IMG/VR virus record: IMGVR_UViG_3300045049_000121 | Location: 1-28,093 of that record | DNA: 28,093 nucleotides | Reading direction: 5' to 3' (one strand) | Source of the DNA: a virus | Shown here: in pieces, positions 12,943-20,871 of the stretch | How the letters are laid out: each line of letters begins with the position of its first letter | Numbering within the stretch: the first letter of the stretch is position 1 | Position numbers and translations under genes: made by a program | Notes under the pieces: model-generated | Database searches by the model: none | What the model saw: the letters and a program-made list of their open reading frames with translations, nothing else | What the model was told of the DNA's origin: nothing

Positions 12943-15686
12943 TAGAGCGTGTTGCCTGCTGCTAACCATTCCAAGTACAGACCAAGCCCGCGGAATATCT
13001 CACCCGCCCAAAAGCCGTAGAAGTAGTGCCCGTTAGCCCAGCTCGAGAACGAACCCGTCATGTCAGCGTCAGAGCCTTGCGCTACAACGTAGGTCGAGTA
13101 CAACTGCTGTAGCAGGTTGCGCATGACTTGCTTGGGATACCCAGACGTATCGCCCGCGTTCAGCATCTCCACACAACCGGCGAGGAACAGGCCGGTCATG
13201 TGCCCTACATTGGTCGGGTTGCTCTGCGTAGGGTCAGGGCTGTATCCGTTGTTGAACGGAGGCGCGTTGCTCGGGAAGTCGGTGGGCGTCAAACCACCAT
13301 TGTTCTGCTGGAAAGTGTGTAGGAACGACGCAAAGTTCTGGCACACGGTAACGAGCTTAGGATCAACAGTCTGCCCCTTGCGCACAAGCTCGGCCCACAG
13401 GTGGCATGCGGACCAAAACGCGCGTGCTTCATAGCCGCCCCACGGATACGGTTGATCCGATCCCCATGAGAATGTGCCAACTGTCCCCTCTCCTAAGTCG
13501 TCGTAGCGCGGCCATACGTACACCGGCGCAAACGGACCTAGCACACCAATCTTTGTGTTGTATGCCTGCTGTGCGTCGTACCAAAACTGAATAACGTTTG
13601 CGTAGTAGCTTGGCAAGCTCGCGTCGACCCAGTTTACAGGGTACTGATAACCTGAGTACGGTGTACCGCGCCAAAACTCATTACGTCTTAGTGAAGGCGA
13701 ATATTGGTTAGAGAAAGGTACTACGCCAGGAGTGTACTTTAGTGCCGCTGTACCTGAGTTTTGAATCGTTACGTCACCAACTGACCACGTAAAGGCGTTC
13801 ACGTCGTTAGCGTGCATATACCATTGTGTGGACCACTCATAGTTTGGACTATAGTACGTTGGCACTTGCCCCCAGCAATAAACAGCGATAGATGCTGCGC
13901 TGTTGGACGTCTCAAAAATAACCTGCGTTAGCGCGTTGTTCGGCGTTGGAGTAGGTGAAGGGTTTCCACTTTGGTATGGCGCCAACGTGAACAAATTCCA
14001 GCTTAATGATATTGTGGTCCAATCGTTTGCCTGCGGAAGTTGATACCAATAGTTTACACCAAGCGCATCAGCGACTTTGATGTACATTGTTCCTGAAATA
14101 GTCTTGTATGTCAGCGATTCAAGCGGCGCAGTGCCACCAGGGACATGCCAAAAACCAGCGACAACACCCGAGTTGTTATCAGGCACGTCAGCAATGCCAA
14201 TATAGTCAGCATAGCTAGTGCCACCGATACTAAACGTTGCGTATTGGCTACTACCGGTTCCGTTACCGTATGCGGAAAAGTTATTCCCATCAAACATGAT
14301 GATAGGCGTGCCGTCCGAACGATCAACCGTCAACATTTGGTTGAAGTTAACATTCATAGGTGCGGGAACGCCATTAACACCAGGAGGCGCAGAGTAACGG
14401 TACTGTGTTCCCGTTGATGCATCTACCGCTGACTTAATCAATGTCAAAAAGTCTAAACGGGCGGTCGGGCTTGTCATTGCCGAATTGACCTGCATATAGC
14501 TGCTAGGCGCTATTTGATTGAATACTGCGATTTGCTCAAGCGCAACAGTACCTACGCTCGTTCCAGACGACTCAGCAGTTTTTGTAGCTTGAATATAGCC
14601 ATTAACATCGCGGGTTACTGTTGCCACGCTCGTTGTTGGCGTATAACTCCACCAGTATGAGATACCGTAATCCGTCGGATCAGCGCCCACTTCTTGGCGG
14701 AAGTAATACGTCACGTCGTCAACGACAGAGGCTTCAAGGCACGTTTGCAATGCAGACTGATACACCTGGTTGTAATAGCTGTTGCCCGTTGCGTTGTAGA
14801 GCAACAGAGCAGCTTCCGTAAACCATTGTTCCGCGTCGATAGCATTACCATACTCATCTACCGTCACAGAGCGCCATGTAGGCCATACGTCGAATGGTGT
14901 GTTACGTGAAACCATTACACCCGCTGGTATTACGTAGCTCACGTTAGCAACGCCATTGAACGTCGTGTTTTGCAACACAACAGTACCTACCGCTGGTGTT
15001 GGTGATGGTGCTGGGCTAACCGCATCATTGTTTGAATCCCAAGCGCCATTTGTTGCCATGTAATAAGAGAACGGTAAGCTTGTACCACCTGAGGCAGGAC
15101 CAGCGCGCACTGAATTGTAGGCGTTCTTACCTGTGTATACTTCATACACCTTTACAAGCTGATCGCCGTATGTTGGGCCACCTGCTGGGATTACGCCAAC
15201 ACCGTTGTTAAACAATACTGGCTGCGCATAAAAACCTGGGCTTTGGTCGTCGAGCGGATTGGGTGGACCATACACACCAAACGGATTCTTACCGTTTAAG
15301 ATCCAGTTCGAACGATAAACTTGCGGGGTTGACGGAACAGGTTGACCGCCATAGAAGTAGTTAACATAGGCTTGGAAGTAATATTCCGCTTTTTGCAAAT
15401 AAGCAGGATTGCCCGTCCCTTTCCATGCATAGTAATAACCGAGTATCAAAAGCGATTGGCCTTCAGTTGTGGCGCACTGTGTAGGCGTATAGCCCTGCGG
15501 TCCACCCTCAAAGTGCAGGTTATTCGCAATCACACCCTCGTTATTAATGATGTATTTGTTGGCAACGTTATCACCGTTATCGTCAACATCACCGGTATGA
15601 CGAGCAAGAAAGCCGTCGAGGCCATTTATGATACTGACCGCGTTCTGGGCCAGTGCGTGATTTGCCGCTAATAGTCCTGGTCTCAT
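12942..15686 (-). CDS. Large putative glycan-active tail protein with alpha/alpha-barrel character
   Basis: This 914-residue protein shows repeated helical hairpins rich in Trp, Tyr and Leu, for example LLILGYYYAWKGTGNPAYLQ near residue 80 and YEARAFWSACHLWAELVRKG near 755. This is the pattern of six-hairpin (alpha/alpha) toroid glycosidases and lyases. Two Pro/Ser/Thr linkers, near residues 225 and 578, mark domain edges. The part between about 430 and 640 looks like an inserted beta-sandwich, possibly carbohydrate-binding. DVDDNGDN near residue 33-40 fits a calcium-binding loop. Lying next to the fibre gene, it is probably a depolymerase or receptor-binding protein. I cannot name the enzyme family or catalytic residues. 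Confidence 0.6.
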   Translation of the reverse strand: MRPGLLAANHALAQNAVSIINGLDGFLARHTGDVDDNGDNVANKYIINNEGVIANNLHFEGGPQGYTPTQCATTEGQSLLILGYYYAWKGTGNPAYLQKAEYYFQAYVNYFYGGQPVPSTPQVYRSNWILNGKNPFGVYGPPNPLDDQSPGFYAQPVLFNNGVGVIPAGGPTYGDQLVKVYEVYTGKNAYNSVRAGPASGGTSLPFSYYMATNGAWDSNNDAVSPAPSPTPAVGTVVLQNTTFNGVANVSYVIPAGVMVSRNTPFDVWPTWRSVTVDEYGNAIDAEQWFTEAALLLYNATGNSYYNQVYQSALQTCLEASVVDDVTYYFRQEVGADPTDYGISYWWSYTPTTSVATVTRDVNGYIQATKTAESSGTSVGTVALEQIAVFNQIAPSSYMQVNSAMTSPTARLDFLTLIKSAVDASTGTQYRYSAPPGVNGVPAPMNVNFNQMLTVDRSDGTPIIMFDGNNFSAYGNGTGSSQYATFSIGGTSYADYIGIADVPDNNSGVVAGFWHVPGGTAPLESLTYKTISGTMYIKVADALGVNYWYQLPQANDWTTISLSWNLFTLAPYQSGNPSPTPTPNNALTQVIFETSNSAASIAVYCWGQVPTYYSPNYEWSTQWYMHANDVNAFTWSVGDVTIQNSGTAALKYTPGVVPFSNQYSPSLRRNEFWRGTPYSGYQYPVNWVDASLPSYYANVIQFWYDAQQAYNTKIGVLGPFAPVYVWPRYDDLGEGTVGTFSWGSDQPYPWGGYEARAFWSACHLWAELVRKGQTVDPKLVTVCQNFASFLHTFQQNNGGLTPTDFPSNAPPFNNGYSPDPTQSNPTNVGHMTGLFLAGCVEMLNAGDTSGYPKQVMRNLLQQLYSTYVVAQGSDADMTGSFSSWANGHYFYGFWAGEIFRGLGLYLEWLAAGNTL

Positions 15687-15697
15687 TTACCCACCTG

Positions 15698-17116
15698 TTA
15701 GTTAATTTGACCGACGTAGTAGCCAGCGAATGTAGTACCGTCGATGCTTTCGAATTCAACGACGTTTCGATTGCCTACGGTGTAGCCTAAAACTGGTGGA
15801 GAACCACCGACCCAATGAATACGTGAATCCCATGTGCTGATCGTGTTGGAACCCGTACCTTGCTCAAAGTAGAAAGTAAGACGCAGCGCCTTACCAGTTG
15901 GCAATGAGAAGTTGGTAAAGTTAAACGTAGCCGTAGCCGCGTTCAAGACAACGTGGTAGGCAGGCGATGGAGTAGTTAAGTCGATATTGATTGTCGAAGA
16001 ACCGCTGACTTGGACTAGATCGTAGTAGCTATCTGCGCTCAGTTGGCCCTGCGCATTGACGACTAAGCCTGAGCCTGCGGAAACAATGCCCGGCGTTGCT
16101 GCTGTCGCATATGGCACGACATAGTGGTATGCGTCGGCTGTCCAAGCTTTGTAGCCTGTCGGCATTGTTGCAACGAAGTTGCCGGAGAAGTTGCCTGTAA
16201 ATGTAATCTGGGTGTCGGAACAGATTGCGGGGAACATCGCGCTACCAGTTGTGAAAGATATACCGCCGACTTTCGCCACTGGGTCAGCACTACTTGTCGC
16301 ATTCCACCAACCGTTGTTAAGGCGATACCAGATAAGCCCATCATCAAGATCAACAGCAACACCGACGATGTTGCCTACGGTCGTAAATGGTGTAGTTCCG
16401 CCCTTGTTGGAGCCATTCACGTAGATATTGCCGCTACCTTGGAACGCACCCACTGCCCCCGTACTGTCGTTATAACCTACCTGACTGTTCAAAGGTTCGT
16501 TGGCGGGCGCAATGCCGATACTACAGTTGTTGCTGACGCTACCTGCTGCATATGTCACTTCGAAATAGTATTTCCCGCTTGTGTATCCAACACTACCAAG
16601 TGCTACAGCTTGTCCGCCCGAAAACGCAGCAGTCAGGTTGTTGTTACTCAGGGTTACAGCAGCGCTTTTCTTTGCAATGTCCCATGCGGCAGTGATTGAA
16701 ACTACGGCTTGAGATACGCCAGCCCAATACTGCGATTGCTCGGAGTAGTAGTAGGACGAATATGATGTTGTGCCGTTAACTGGGCCACTAGCTTGCGACG
16801 CCCAGCTTTGCGCGAGTGTCGAGTAATTGCTTGCGGTCGTCGCTGATGTGCTTGCCGCTGTTGCTGACGCTGCTGCATTGTTGGCGCTAGTGTTAGCGTT
16901 AGTCGCGGATGTAGCAGCGTTTGTAGCTGACGTACTGGCTGCACTTGCCGAGTTGATCGCGCTCGTTACAGAGCTTTCTGCGTTGTTAACCAAGTTGAGG
17001 ACATTCTGCAATGTCCCACTAATAGGGAGTGGCAAAAACGGGCCGAAGTTTGCGACCAACGTTGATTGATCGCTTTGCATTGTGAAGATTAATCTTGTTG
17101 TTCCATCGCTGCTCAT
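15698..17116 (-). CDS. Tail fibre protein with coiled-coil stalk and SPRY-like domain
   Basis: The 472-residue protein begins with an attachment-type N-terminus, then a long Ala/Ser/Thr/Asn repeat region (about 48-110) typical of trimeric fibre stalks. Residues of about 150-320 contain YYFEVTYAAGSVSNNCSIGI, VGYNDSTGAVGAF and VGVAVDLDDGLIWYRLNNGW. This order is characteristic of a SPRY/B30.2-like beta-sandwich, a ligand-binding fold found in some phage fibres. The C-terminal 120 residues form a beta-rich tip with NRNVVEFESIDGTTFAGYY. The gene is 11 bp upstream of the 914-residue protein and 21 bp after the gene at 17138, so they form one operon. Confidence 0.8.
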   Translation of the reverse strand: MSSDGTTRLIFTMQSDQSTLVANFGPFLPLPISGTLQNVLNLVNNAESSVTSAINSASAASTSATNAATSATNANTSANNAAASATAASTSATTASNYSTLAQSWASQASGPVNGTTSYSSYYYSEQSQYWAGVSQAVVSITAAWDIAKKSAAVTLSNNNLTAAFSGGQAVALGSVGYTSGKYYFEVTYAAGSVSNNCSIGIAPANEPLNSQVGYNDSTGAVGAFQGSGNIYVNGSNKGGTTPFTTVGNIVGVAVDLDDGLIWYRLNNGWWNATSSADPVAKVGGISFTTGSAMFPAICSDTQITFTGNFSGNFVATMPTGYKAWTADAYHYVVPYATAATPGIVSAGSGLVVNAQGQLSADSYYDLVQVSGSSTINIDLTTPSPAYHVVLNAATATFNFTNFSLPTGKALRLTFYFEQGTGSNTISTWDSRIHWVGGSPPVLGYTVGNRNVVEFESIDGTTFAGYYVGQIN

Positions 17117-17137
17117 AGCGTTTCCTTGTTGTTTTTA

Positions 17138-17500
17138 TTAAGCTAAAGGCGATGCCTTAATACGGAACCAAATTGGATCGGCGTACATGACCGATCCATC
17201 AGCAGCGATTACCTTTAGGGCTAACTGTGCTTTCCCTACCGGCCATGCGCTAGTTTGAGTTGTGGTTGCTGTAAGCGAATACATGCCGTTAGTCGCTGAC
17301 GATCCACCGGACAGGTTTGTTACGTTGATAGCGCCGTAGGTTTTTACACCTTCTTGGTCGAACATCGCTGCCGTGATAGCCCACTGGCTAAAGTCAGGTT
17401 GGTTGCCATTGACGCCTGAAGTACCACCGATCACGTCCCCAGTAAGCTGAAGCGTGCCGGTAAAATTGAAAGTTGCGCCTTGGTAGAAGTCGTAGGCCAC
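17138..17500 (-). CDS. Small structural protein upstream of the fibre gene
   Basis: The 120-residue beta-rich protein starts with GTG at 17500, chosen because AGGAGA lies seven bases upstream and no ATG fits. It begins YDFYQGATFNFTGTLQLTG and has FSQWAITAAMFDQEG and a C-terminal strand YADPIWFRIKA. This resembles the N-terminal beta domains of baseplate or fibre-associated proteins, but no firm family is recognised. It is the first gene of the fibre operon, preceded by a TAAATA motif and a short hairpin leader. Confidence 0.65.
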   Translation of the reverse strand: MAYDFYQGATFNFTGTLQLTGDVIGGTSGVNGNQPDFSQWAITAAMFDQEGVKTYGAINVTNLSGGSSATNGMYSLTATTTQTSAWPVGKAQLALKVIAADGSVMYADPIWFRIKASPLA

Positions 17501-17560
17501 TTGCTTTCTCCTGCATGGATCCCTGCAATTCGGGATTGATTGTTATGCTTCTATTTATTC
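17501..17560 (-). promoter_or_regulatory. TAAATA motif and hairpin leader of the fibre operon
   Basis: Minus strand GAATAAATAGAAG starts at 17560; the TAAATA ends 51 nt before the GTG start. The leader contains the hairpin ATCCC-8-GGGAT before the AGGAGA ribosome site. No clear -35 box is seen. Confidence 0.5.
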
Positions 17561-17595
17561 GCAGGATGAAAGCTTTACACCGAACGTTTAGCCGT

Positions 17596-17625
17596 AAAAA
17601 AGCCCTGAGGTTTTACGCTCAGGGC
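17596..17625 (-). terminator. Rho-independent terminator after the holin-like gene
   Basis: On the minus strand GCCCTGAG and CTCAGGGC pair perfectly around an 8-nt loop and are followed by six T. A second small hairpin (AAGAGC...GCTCT, about 17630-17652) lies just upstream. It separates the accessory region from the fibre operon. Confidence 0.9.
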
Positions 17626-17659
17626 AAGAGAGCTTACTACTGCTCTTTCCGAGGGGAGC

Positions 17660-17962
17660 TTAAAGCATGTGAAATAGTGCTGCGCCAAGCGCAACACAAA
17701 ACCCGATCGCTATCCACGGCAGCGCTTCCGCTATACCTAAAGCAGCGAGCAGCGCCACTAGCTTGAGTATTTGACCCAAGAAGTCGAAGACGTACAGTGC
17801 AACAAGACCACCAGCAAGAATAACGACGAAAAAGCCAAGCGCAACAAGTCCAATTTCCACGTGACCGAAGTTCTGGGCAATGTTGAATCCTACAGGTATC
17901 AGCCCTAGTAGGATGCTTATGAACAGCCCGCCTACGATCAGCTTGTCCTTGGTAGATTGCAT
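17660..17962 (-). CDS. Small polytopic membrane protein, holin-like
   Basis: The 100-residue protein starts at ATG 17962, where AAGGAG lies six bases upstream. An in-frame ATG at 17992 lacks a ribosome site and abuts an inverted repeat. It has a short basic N-terminus (MQSTKDK) and three or four hydrophobic spans (LIVGGLFISILLGLIPVGF; IGLVALGFFVVILAGGLVAL; a long hydrophobic stretch to the C-terminus). The last residues are FHML. Size and topology fit a class I holin, but many small phage membrane proteins look alike, and no endolysin is recognised nearby. A strong terminator follows. Confidence 0.55.
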   Translation of the reverse strand: MQSTKDKLIVGGLFISILLGLIPVGFNIAQNFGHVEIGLVALGFFVVILAGGLVALYVFDFLGQILKLVALLAALGIAEALPWIAIGFCVALGAALFHML

Positions 17963-17992
17963 TTTTTTCTCCTTCGTCTCTTGCTGGTCCAT

Positions 17993-18038
17993 TGGTAGTC
18001 TTTACAATTTTTGTTGTGTTAGCAAGTAAAGACTACCA
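17993..18038. repeat. Perfect 13-bp inverted repeat between two minus-strand genes
   Basis: TGGTAGTCTTTAC (17993-18005) and GTAAAGACTACCA (18026-18038) are exact reverse complements with a 20-nt spacer. There is no T tract on either side. It lies between the antirestriction stop (18050) and the holin-like start (17962), so in RNA it would form a stable hairpin there. It could be an operator, a processing site or an attenuator. Confidence 0.75.
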
Positions 18039-18049
18039 GCTTCTAGCGA

Positions 18050-18475
18050 TCAGTCAATAGCGCGGTAAATCGCTCTCCGCTCTGCGTGCTGTGCTGCGAA
18101 GTCGCGTAGCTGCTCCCAGTGATCGACCATCTTTTCCGCCAGATCAGTTTGACGACGCGCAGCGCATTCGTGCGCTAGTTGGTTGAGCACAAACAGCGTG
18201 AACACGATGCCAGCCGCGTCGTTACTCATGTCACCTTCGAAGCCGTTGCCGTCGACGTTCACATTCAAGCGCGCAGGCACTATTGGTGCAGCGTAGCCAC
18301 CGCCGTTGCTCAGTAAGTAGAACTCCCATACGCCACCGTTGTAGGTGTCGGGTGCCAACCGTCCCGCGTATGTGTACAGCAGCGCTTCGGCCCGCATCAT
18401 CAACTTCGGACCGAACAGCTTGGGCAGGAAGCCCAAGCGCTTTACCACGGGTACGGCTGTTGCTGTTACAGTCAT
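18050..18475 (-). CDS. klcA/ardB-like: Antirestriction protein, KlcA/ArdB family
   Basis: The 141-residue protein matches the KlcA/ArdB pattern. It has LGFLPKLFGPKLMMRAEALL (14-33), GGVWEFYLLSNGGGYAAP (47-64), NVDGNGFEGDMSNDAAGI (73-90) and the C-terminal LRDFAAQHAERRAIYRAID. Family members block type I restriction without mimicking DNA and are common on plasmids and prophages. Here it should protect incoming phage DNA or the lysogen's mobile DNA. Length is normal and no key segment is missing. The site AGGAG lies six bases before the ATG. It lies between a terminator upstream and the 13-bp inverted repeat downstream. Confidence 0.9.
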   Translation of the reverse strand: MTVTATAVPVVKRLGFLPKLFGPKLMMRAEALLYTYAGRLAPDTYNGGVWEFYLLSNGGGYAAPIVPARLNVNVDGNGFEGDMSNDAAGIVFTLFVLNQLAHECAARRQTDLAEKMVDHWEQLRDFAAQHAERRAIYRAID

Positions 18476-18542
18476 TTCGTACTCCTAACTTGTTGTTGGG
18501 AGCCAGATGGTAGTACCGACCACGCGCGGCGTAACCTGCATG

Positions 18543-18565
18543 AAAGGCAGCCGAAGCTGCCTTTT
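18543..18565. terminator. Hairpin terminator with tetraloop
   Basis: AAAGGCAGC and GCTGCCTTT pair over 9 bp around CGAA (TTCG on the minus strand). On the minus strand it follows the gene at 18644 but is followed by CATGC and has no T tract. On the plus strand it is followed by TGTTT, with no gene upstream. It may end the minus transcript imperfectly before the antirestriction gene. Confidence 0.65.
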
Positions 18566-18567
18566 GT

Positions 18568-18654
18568 TTAGCGCACCACATAGTGCTGGATAAGAAAACC
18601 AATGGTTCCGACCAGTCCTAGAATCACATAGTCAACAGCACCATCAAAACGAAA
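18568..18654 (-). pseudogene. Remnant of a membrane-anchor C-terminus
   Basis: This open frame has no start codon and reads VILGLVGTIGFLIQHYVVR followed by a stop. The end resembles the C-terminus of the protein at 19014-19235 (AWYLIQHFVLR and stop). The preceding gene (18644) ends in another frame across the same bases. The best reading is a decayed or frameshifted copy of the 19014-type membrane anchor. Confidence 0.4.
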
Positions 18655-18904
18655 TCACCAAAGGACTTGGGTCATTGAGTACCCACTGCTCCGCGAGAAA
18701 GGCCTTAAGCCGTGTCTCAATGTCTTCGTTTATACCATGTAAACCATGCGGCAGCGCAAAACCCATCGCTACAATCTTGGCTTCAGTGTAGATACCAAAA
18801 TCAGATATGTACACGGTGATTGGGCCGCTTACGTCTTCCACTGTAGAAACGGTGTCAAACTCGCCGTTATCTTGATCTTCGTACTGTTCAAAGTCGTTTT
18901 TCAT
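18644..18904 (-). CDS. Small acidic hypothetical protein
   Basis: The 86-residue protein begins MKNDFEQYEDQDNGEFDTVS, a strongly acidic N-terminus. It continues with a predicted strand-helix region (GPITVYISDFGIYTEAKIVA) and the helix IETRLKAFLAEQWVL. It resembles no family I can name; acidic phage proteins of this size are often DNA mimics or host-enzyme inhibitors, but nothing specific supports that. The ribosome site is GGGAG before ACTAAAA-ATG. A TAAATA motif lies 34 nt upstream with a small hairpin (AACGC-6-GCGTT) in the leader. Confidence 0.65.
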   Translation of the reverse strand: MKNDFEQYEDQDNGEFDTVSTVEDVSGPITVYISDFGIYTEAKIVAMGFALPHGLHGINEDIETRLKAFLAEQWVLNDPSPLVISF

Positions 18905-18946
18905 TTTTAGTCTCCCAACGCTTCATTGCGTTTCTAGTATTTATCT
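18905..18946 (-). promoter_or_regulatory. TAAATA motif and hairpin leader
   Basis: Minus strand GATAAATACTAG starts at 18946; the motif ends 34 nt before the ATG at 18904. The hairpin AACGC-AATGAA-GCGTT lies between the motif and the GGGAG ribosome site. Confidence 0.5.
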
Positions 18947-19013
18947 AGCGCATCTATCAAGCTGGTCTGGTGTCAACACGAAGTCATCGGTAGGTACGAG
19001 CTGCTGAATTGCG

Positions 19014-19235
19014 TTACCTGAGCACGAAGTGCTGTATCAGGTACCACGCTACTGCGACTGCGCCGAGGAACGTATAAAAGAATGCTGTTTTCTGGCGATT
19101 GTCCATGTCGTGGATCTTTTCAACCAGTGTGTCGATCTTTGCGTTCTGCAGTGCCACTTCGTTTCGAAGCTCGCCGTAGTTTGTGGCGCATTCCAAGATG
19201 TGGTCTTGGAGCGCTCTTGTTGTGTCCTCGCTCAT
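19014..19235 (-). CDS. Coiled-coil protein with C-terminal membrane anchor
   Basis: The 73-residue protein has a long amphipathic helix (residues 5-48, LRNEVALQNAKIDTLVEKIH) and one C-terminal span (FFYTFLGAVAVAWYLIQHF). This is the architecture of XhlA-type lysis accessory proteins, though homology is not shown. The ribosome site is GGGAGGTG before AAGC-ATG. A TAAATA motif lies 27 nt upstream. A remnant of a similar C-terminus lies at 18568-18654. A role at the membrane during lysis or superinfection is possible. Confidence 0.65.
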   Translation of the reverse strand: MSEDTTRALQDHILECATNYGELRNEVALQNAKIDTLVEKIHDMDNRQKTAFFYTFLGAVAVAWYLIQHFVLR

Positions 19236-19271
19236 GCTTCACCTCCCAACAAAGCCACCAAATATTTATTG
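19236..19271 (-). promoter_or_regulatory. TAAATA motif upstream of the 19014 gene
   Basis: Minus strand CAATAAATATTTG starts at 19271; the motif ends 27 nt before the ATG at 19235. A GGGAGG ribosome site lies in the short leader. Confidence 0.5.
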
Positions 19272-19296
19272 GGTCAGGTGAAGGTGTAAGCGGGTG

Positions 19297-20001
19297 TTAC
19301 TGGCTTCTCTGATCGTTGCGGTCAAAGTCACGCAGCGCTCGTTCCAGTGTCGCTTGTCGTAGCCGGTCGAATTGCTCAGTGCCAAGCGTTGTGCGAAGCT
19401 GGCTCAAGAGGCTTGAAACTGCAAGGTCTTCTGTCAAGTTCTCGTTTTTCCACTCAGTCAAACCACCTAGCTGAGAGAATAGCTTCATCATTCGGTTGAC
19501 AGATTCTTCCCGAGCTACCGCGTTCGGATCACTTTGCGTTCGCTCAACGTACCAAGCGTGGCTTCCGATCTCCATCATTGCGTCTTCGAACTTTTTCAGG
19601 GCTTTCTCGACCTCGGGAGTCAGCCACAATGACCACTTCTGGCGCAATCTAAACAGTGCTACAGAGTGTTCCACTGCTTCCTTGCATGGCCCTCTCCGCA
19701 TAATGTCCAGCAATGCTTCGCGGTACATCGCCCCGTACGCTTCACAGAACTCCACGTACTTGTCAAAGGCCACAGTCGCCATATGTGAGCCTGCGGTGTT
19801 GAACGCGCGGCTGATGGCATCTTTGCGTGCGTCGGCACTGCGGTTCCTGTGCGCAATGAACAATGCTGCTCCTTGGGCCAATGCAGCACCCACAACAGTA
19901 CCTCCGAACCCGATCAGTGCTGGATAAAGACCACTGGTTGCCGTCGCTGCAACGCCACTAACAGCAACGGCGCTTGCTGCAACAACAGCAGACGCCGCCA
20001 T
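19297..20001 (-). CDS. Membrane-anchored hypothetical protein
   Basis: I chose ATG 20001 because GAGGTG lies just upstream; an in-frame GTG six bases earlier falls inside that site. The 234-residue protein starts with a hydrophobic Ala/Val-rich segment (about 1-50) that includes LYPALIGFGGTVVGAALAQG, forming one or two membrane spans. A basic stretch, AHRNRSADARKDAI, then enters a large cytoplasmic helical domain. Long charged helices continue to the C-terminus. No family is recognised. It diverges from the exported-protein gene at 20143. A membrane-linked accessory or exclusion role is a guess. Confidence 0.6.
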   Translation of the reverse strand: MAASAVVAASAVAVSGVAATATSGLYPALIGFGGTVVGAALAQGAALFIAHRNRSADARKDAISRAFNTAGSHMATVAFDKYVEFCEAYGAMYREALLDIMRRGPCKEAVEHSVALFRLRQKWSLWLTPEVEKALKKFEDAMMEIGSHAWYVERTQSDPNAVAREESVNRMMKLFSQLGGLTEWKNENLTEDLAVSSLLSQLRTTLGTEQFDRLRQATLERALRDFDRNDQRSQ

Positions 20002-20142
20002 ATTCACCTCATGTTGTGTGGTTGCGCTGAGTTTAGCAGACCGACGAGTTCGGCTGTATGTATGTACAGTAGTTTTTGGGATTTGCCGCGCCGGTTGTTA
20101 TCGGCTAGTCTTGTCGGACAAATATCTCAACAGCGAGAGACC

Positions 20143-20835
20143 ATGCGCAACGCCCTCCTTCTGCTCTTCGCCCTGGTTGCGATCTCGACTAGATGCTATG
20201 CGGAGGACACGCCGCATTACGCAGTGGTGTCGGAATTTGTACAAGAGCTTGTCGAGACCAAGGAGTATCAGGATCTCGCTAAACGCGAGTTTGATTCCGC
20301 GCGCAAGGAAAACGCCCAAGAAGTCATGATGGCGATCATCCGAAATGGTACACGAGTCAAGCTAAGGCTTGCGGCTACTGTCGGTCGGTTGGAGGAGATG
20401 CATCTCGATCACCCGTTCGAAACACTCCTTCCCACGTTGACCGAGTTTTACAACAAGAAGATTGCGCTATACGACGAGATGGTGACAACAGCGCAAACGT
20501 TCGTTGAAGGGCCGAAACCCGGTGTTGACTACGCAAAGCTCTCTGCGCATATGCCTGAAATCACCGCACAGGTAGAGTATGTCGACGAATCTATCTTCAA
20601 GATGACGCCGCTGGTGTTCGCCCTACTGATCTCACAGAAGCCGGACAGTCATAACCACCTTAGCCACATGAGCATAACGCATCAACAGGCAAACGAGTTG
20701 GTGAGTTCATTGCAGCGCGGCTTCGGCAAGTCACTGGACGCAAAAGATCAAGACTGGACGGTAAGTTCCGCGTCCGTATTGCGCTACTACTTGAGAGACA
20801 AGGGTTACAAGTACGCAGACGACCCTTGGCAGTAG
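20143..20835 (+). CDS. Exported hypothetical protein (signal peptide)
   Basis: I chose ATG 20143, which has GAGAG upstream, over longer frames because it gives a clear signal peptide. This is MRNALLLLFALVAISTRCYA with cleavage after Ala20, followed by EDTPHYAVV. The mature part (about 210 residues) is helical and charged, with no further membrane span. Cys18 lies inside the signal and is not a good lipobox. The start frame shadows the opposite strand upstream, so earlier starts are unlikely. A lone, oppositely oriented gene with its own promoter region is typical of prophage cargo (morons), which often alter the host envelope. Family unknown. Confidence 0.65.
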   Translation: MRNALLLLFALVAISTRCYAEDTPHYAVVSEFVQELVETKEYQDLAKREFDSARKENAQEVMMAIIRNGTRVKLRLAATVGRLEEMHLDHPFETLLPTLTEFYNKKIALYDEMVTTAQTFVEGPKPGVDYAKLSAHMPEITAQVEYVDESIFKMTPLVFALLISQKPDSHNHLSHMSITHQQANELVSSLQRGFGKSLDAKDQDWTVSSASVLRYYLRDKGYKYADDPWQ

Positions 20836-20871
20836 CTATTAGGAGAGGATAAGCGCCGCTTTCCGTGCCCA

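Noticed and set aside
18941-19030. Minus-strand frame reading CSGNAIQQLVPTDDF, reminiscent of a small lipoprotein (Rz1-like)
   Set aside because: It has no start codon after the upstream stop and no signal segment; it is at most a remnant.
19496-19927. 143-codon plus-strand frame antisense to the membrane-anchored gene
   Set aside because: It is opposite a gene with a ribosome site and sensible topology; no promoter or ribosome site supports it.
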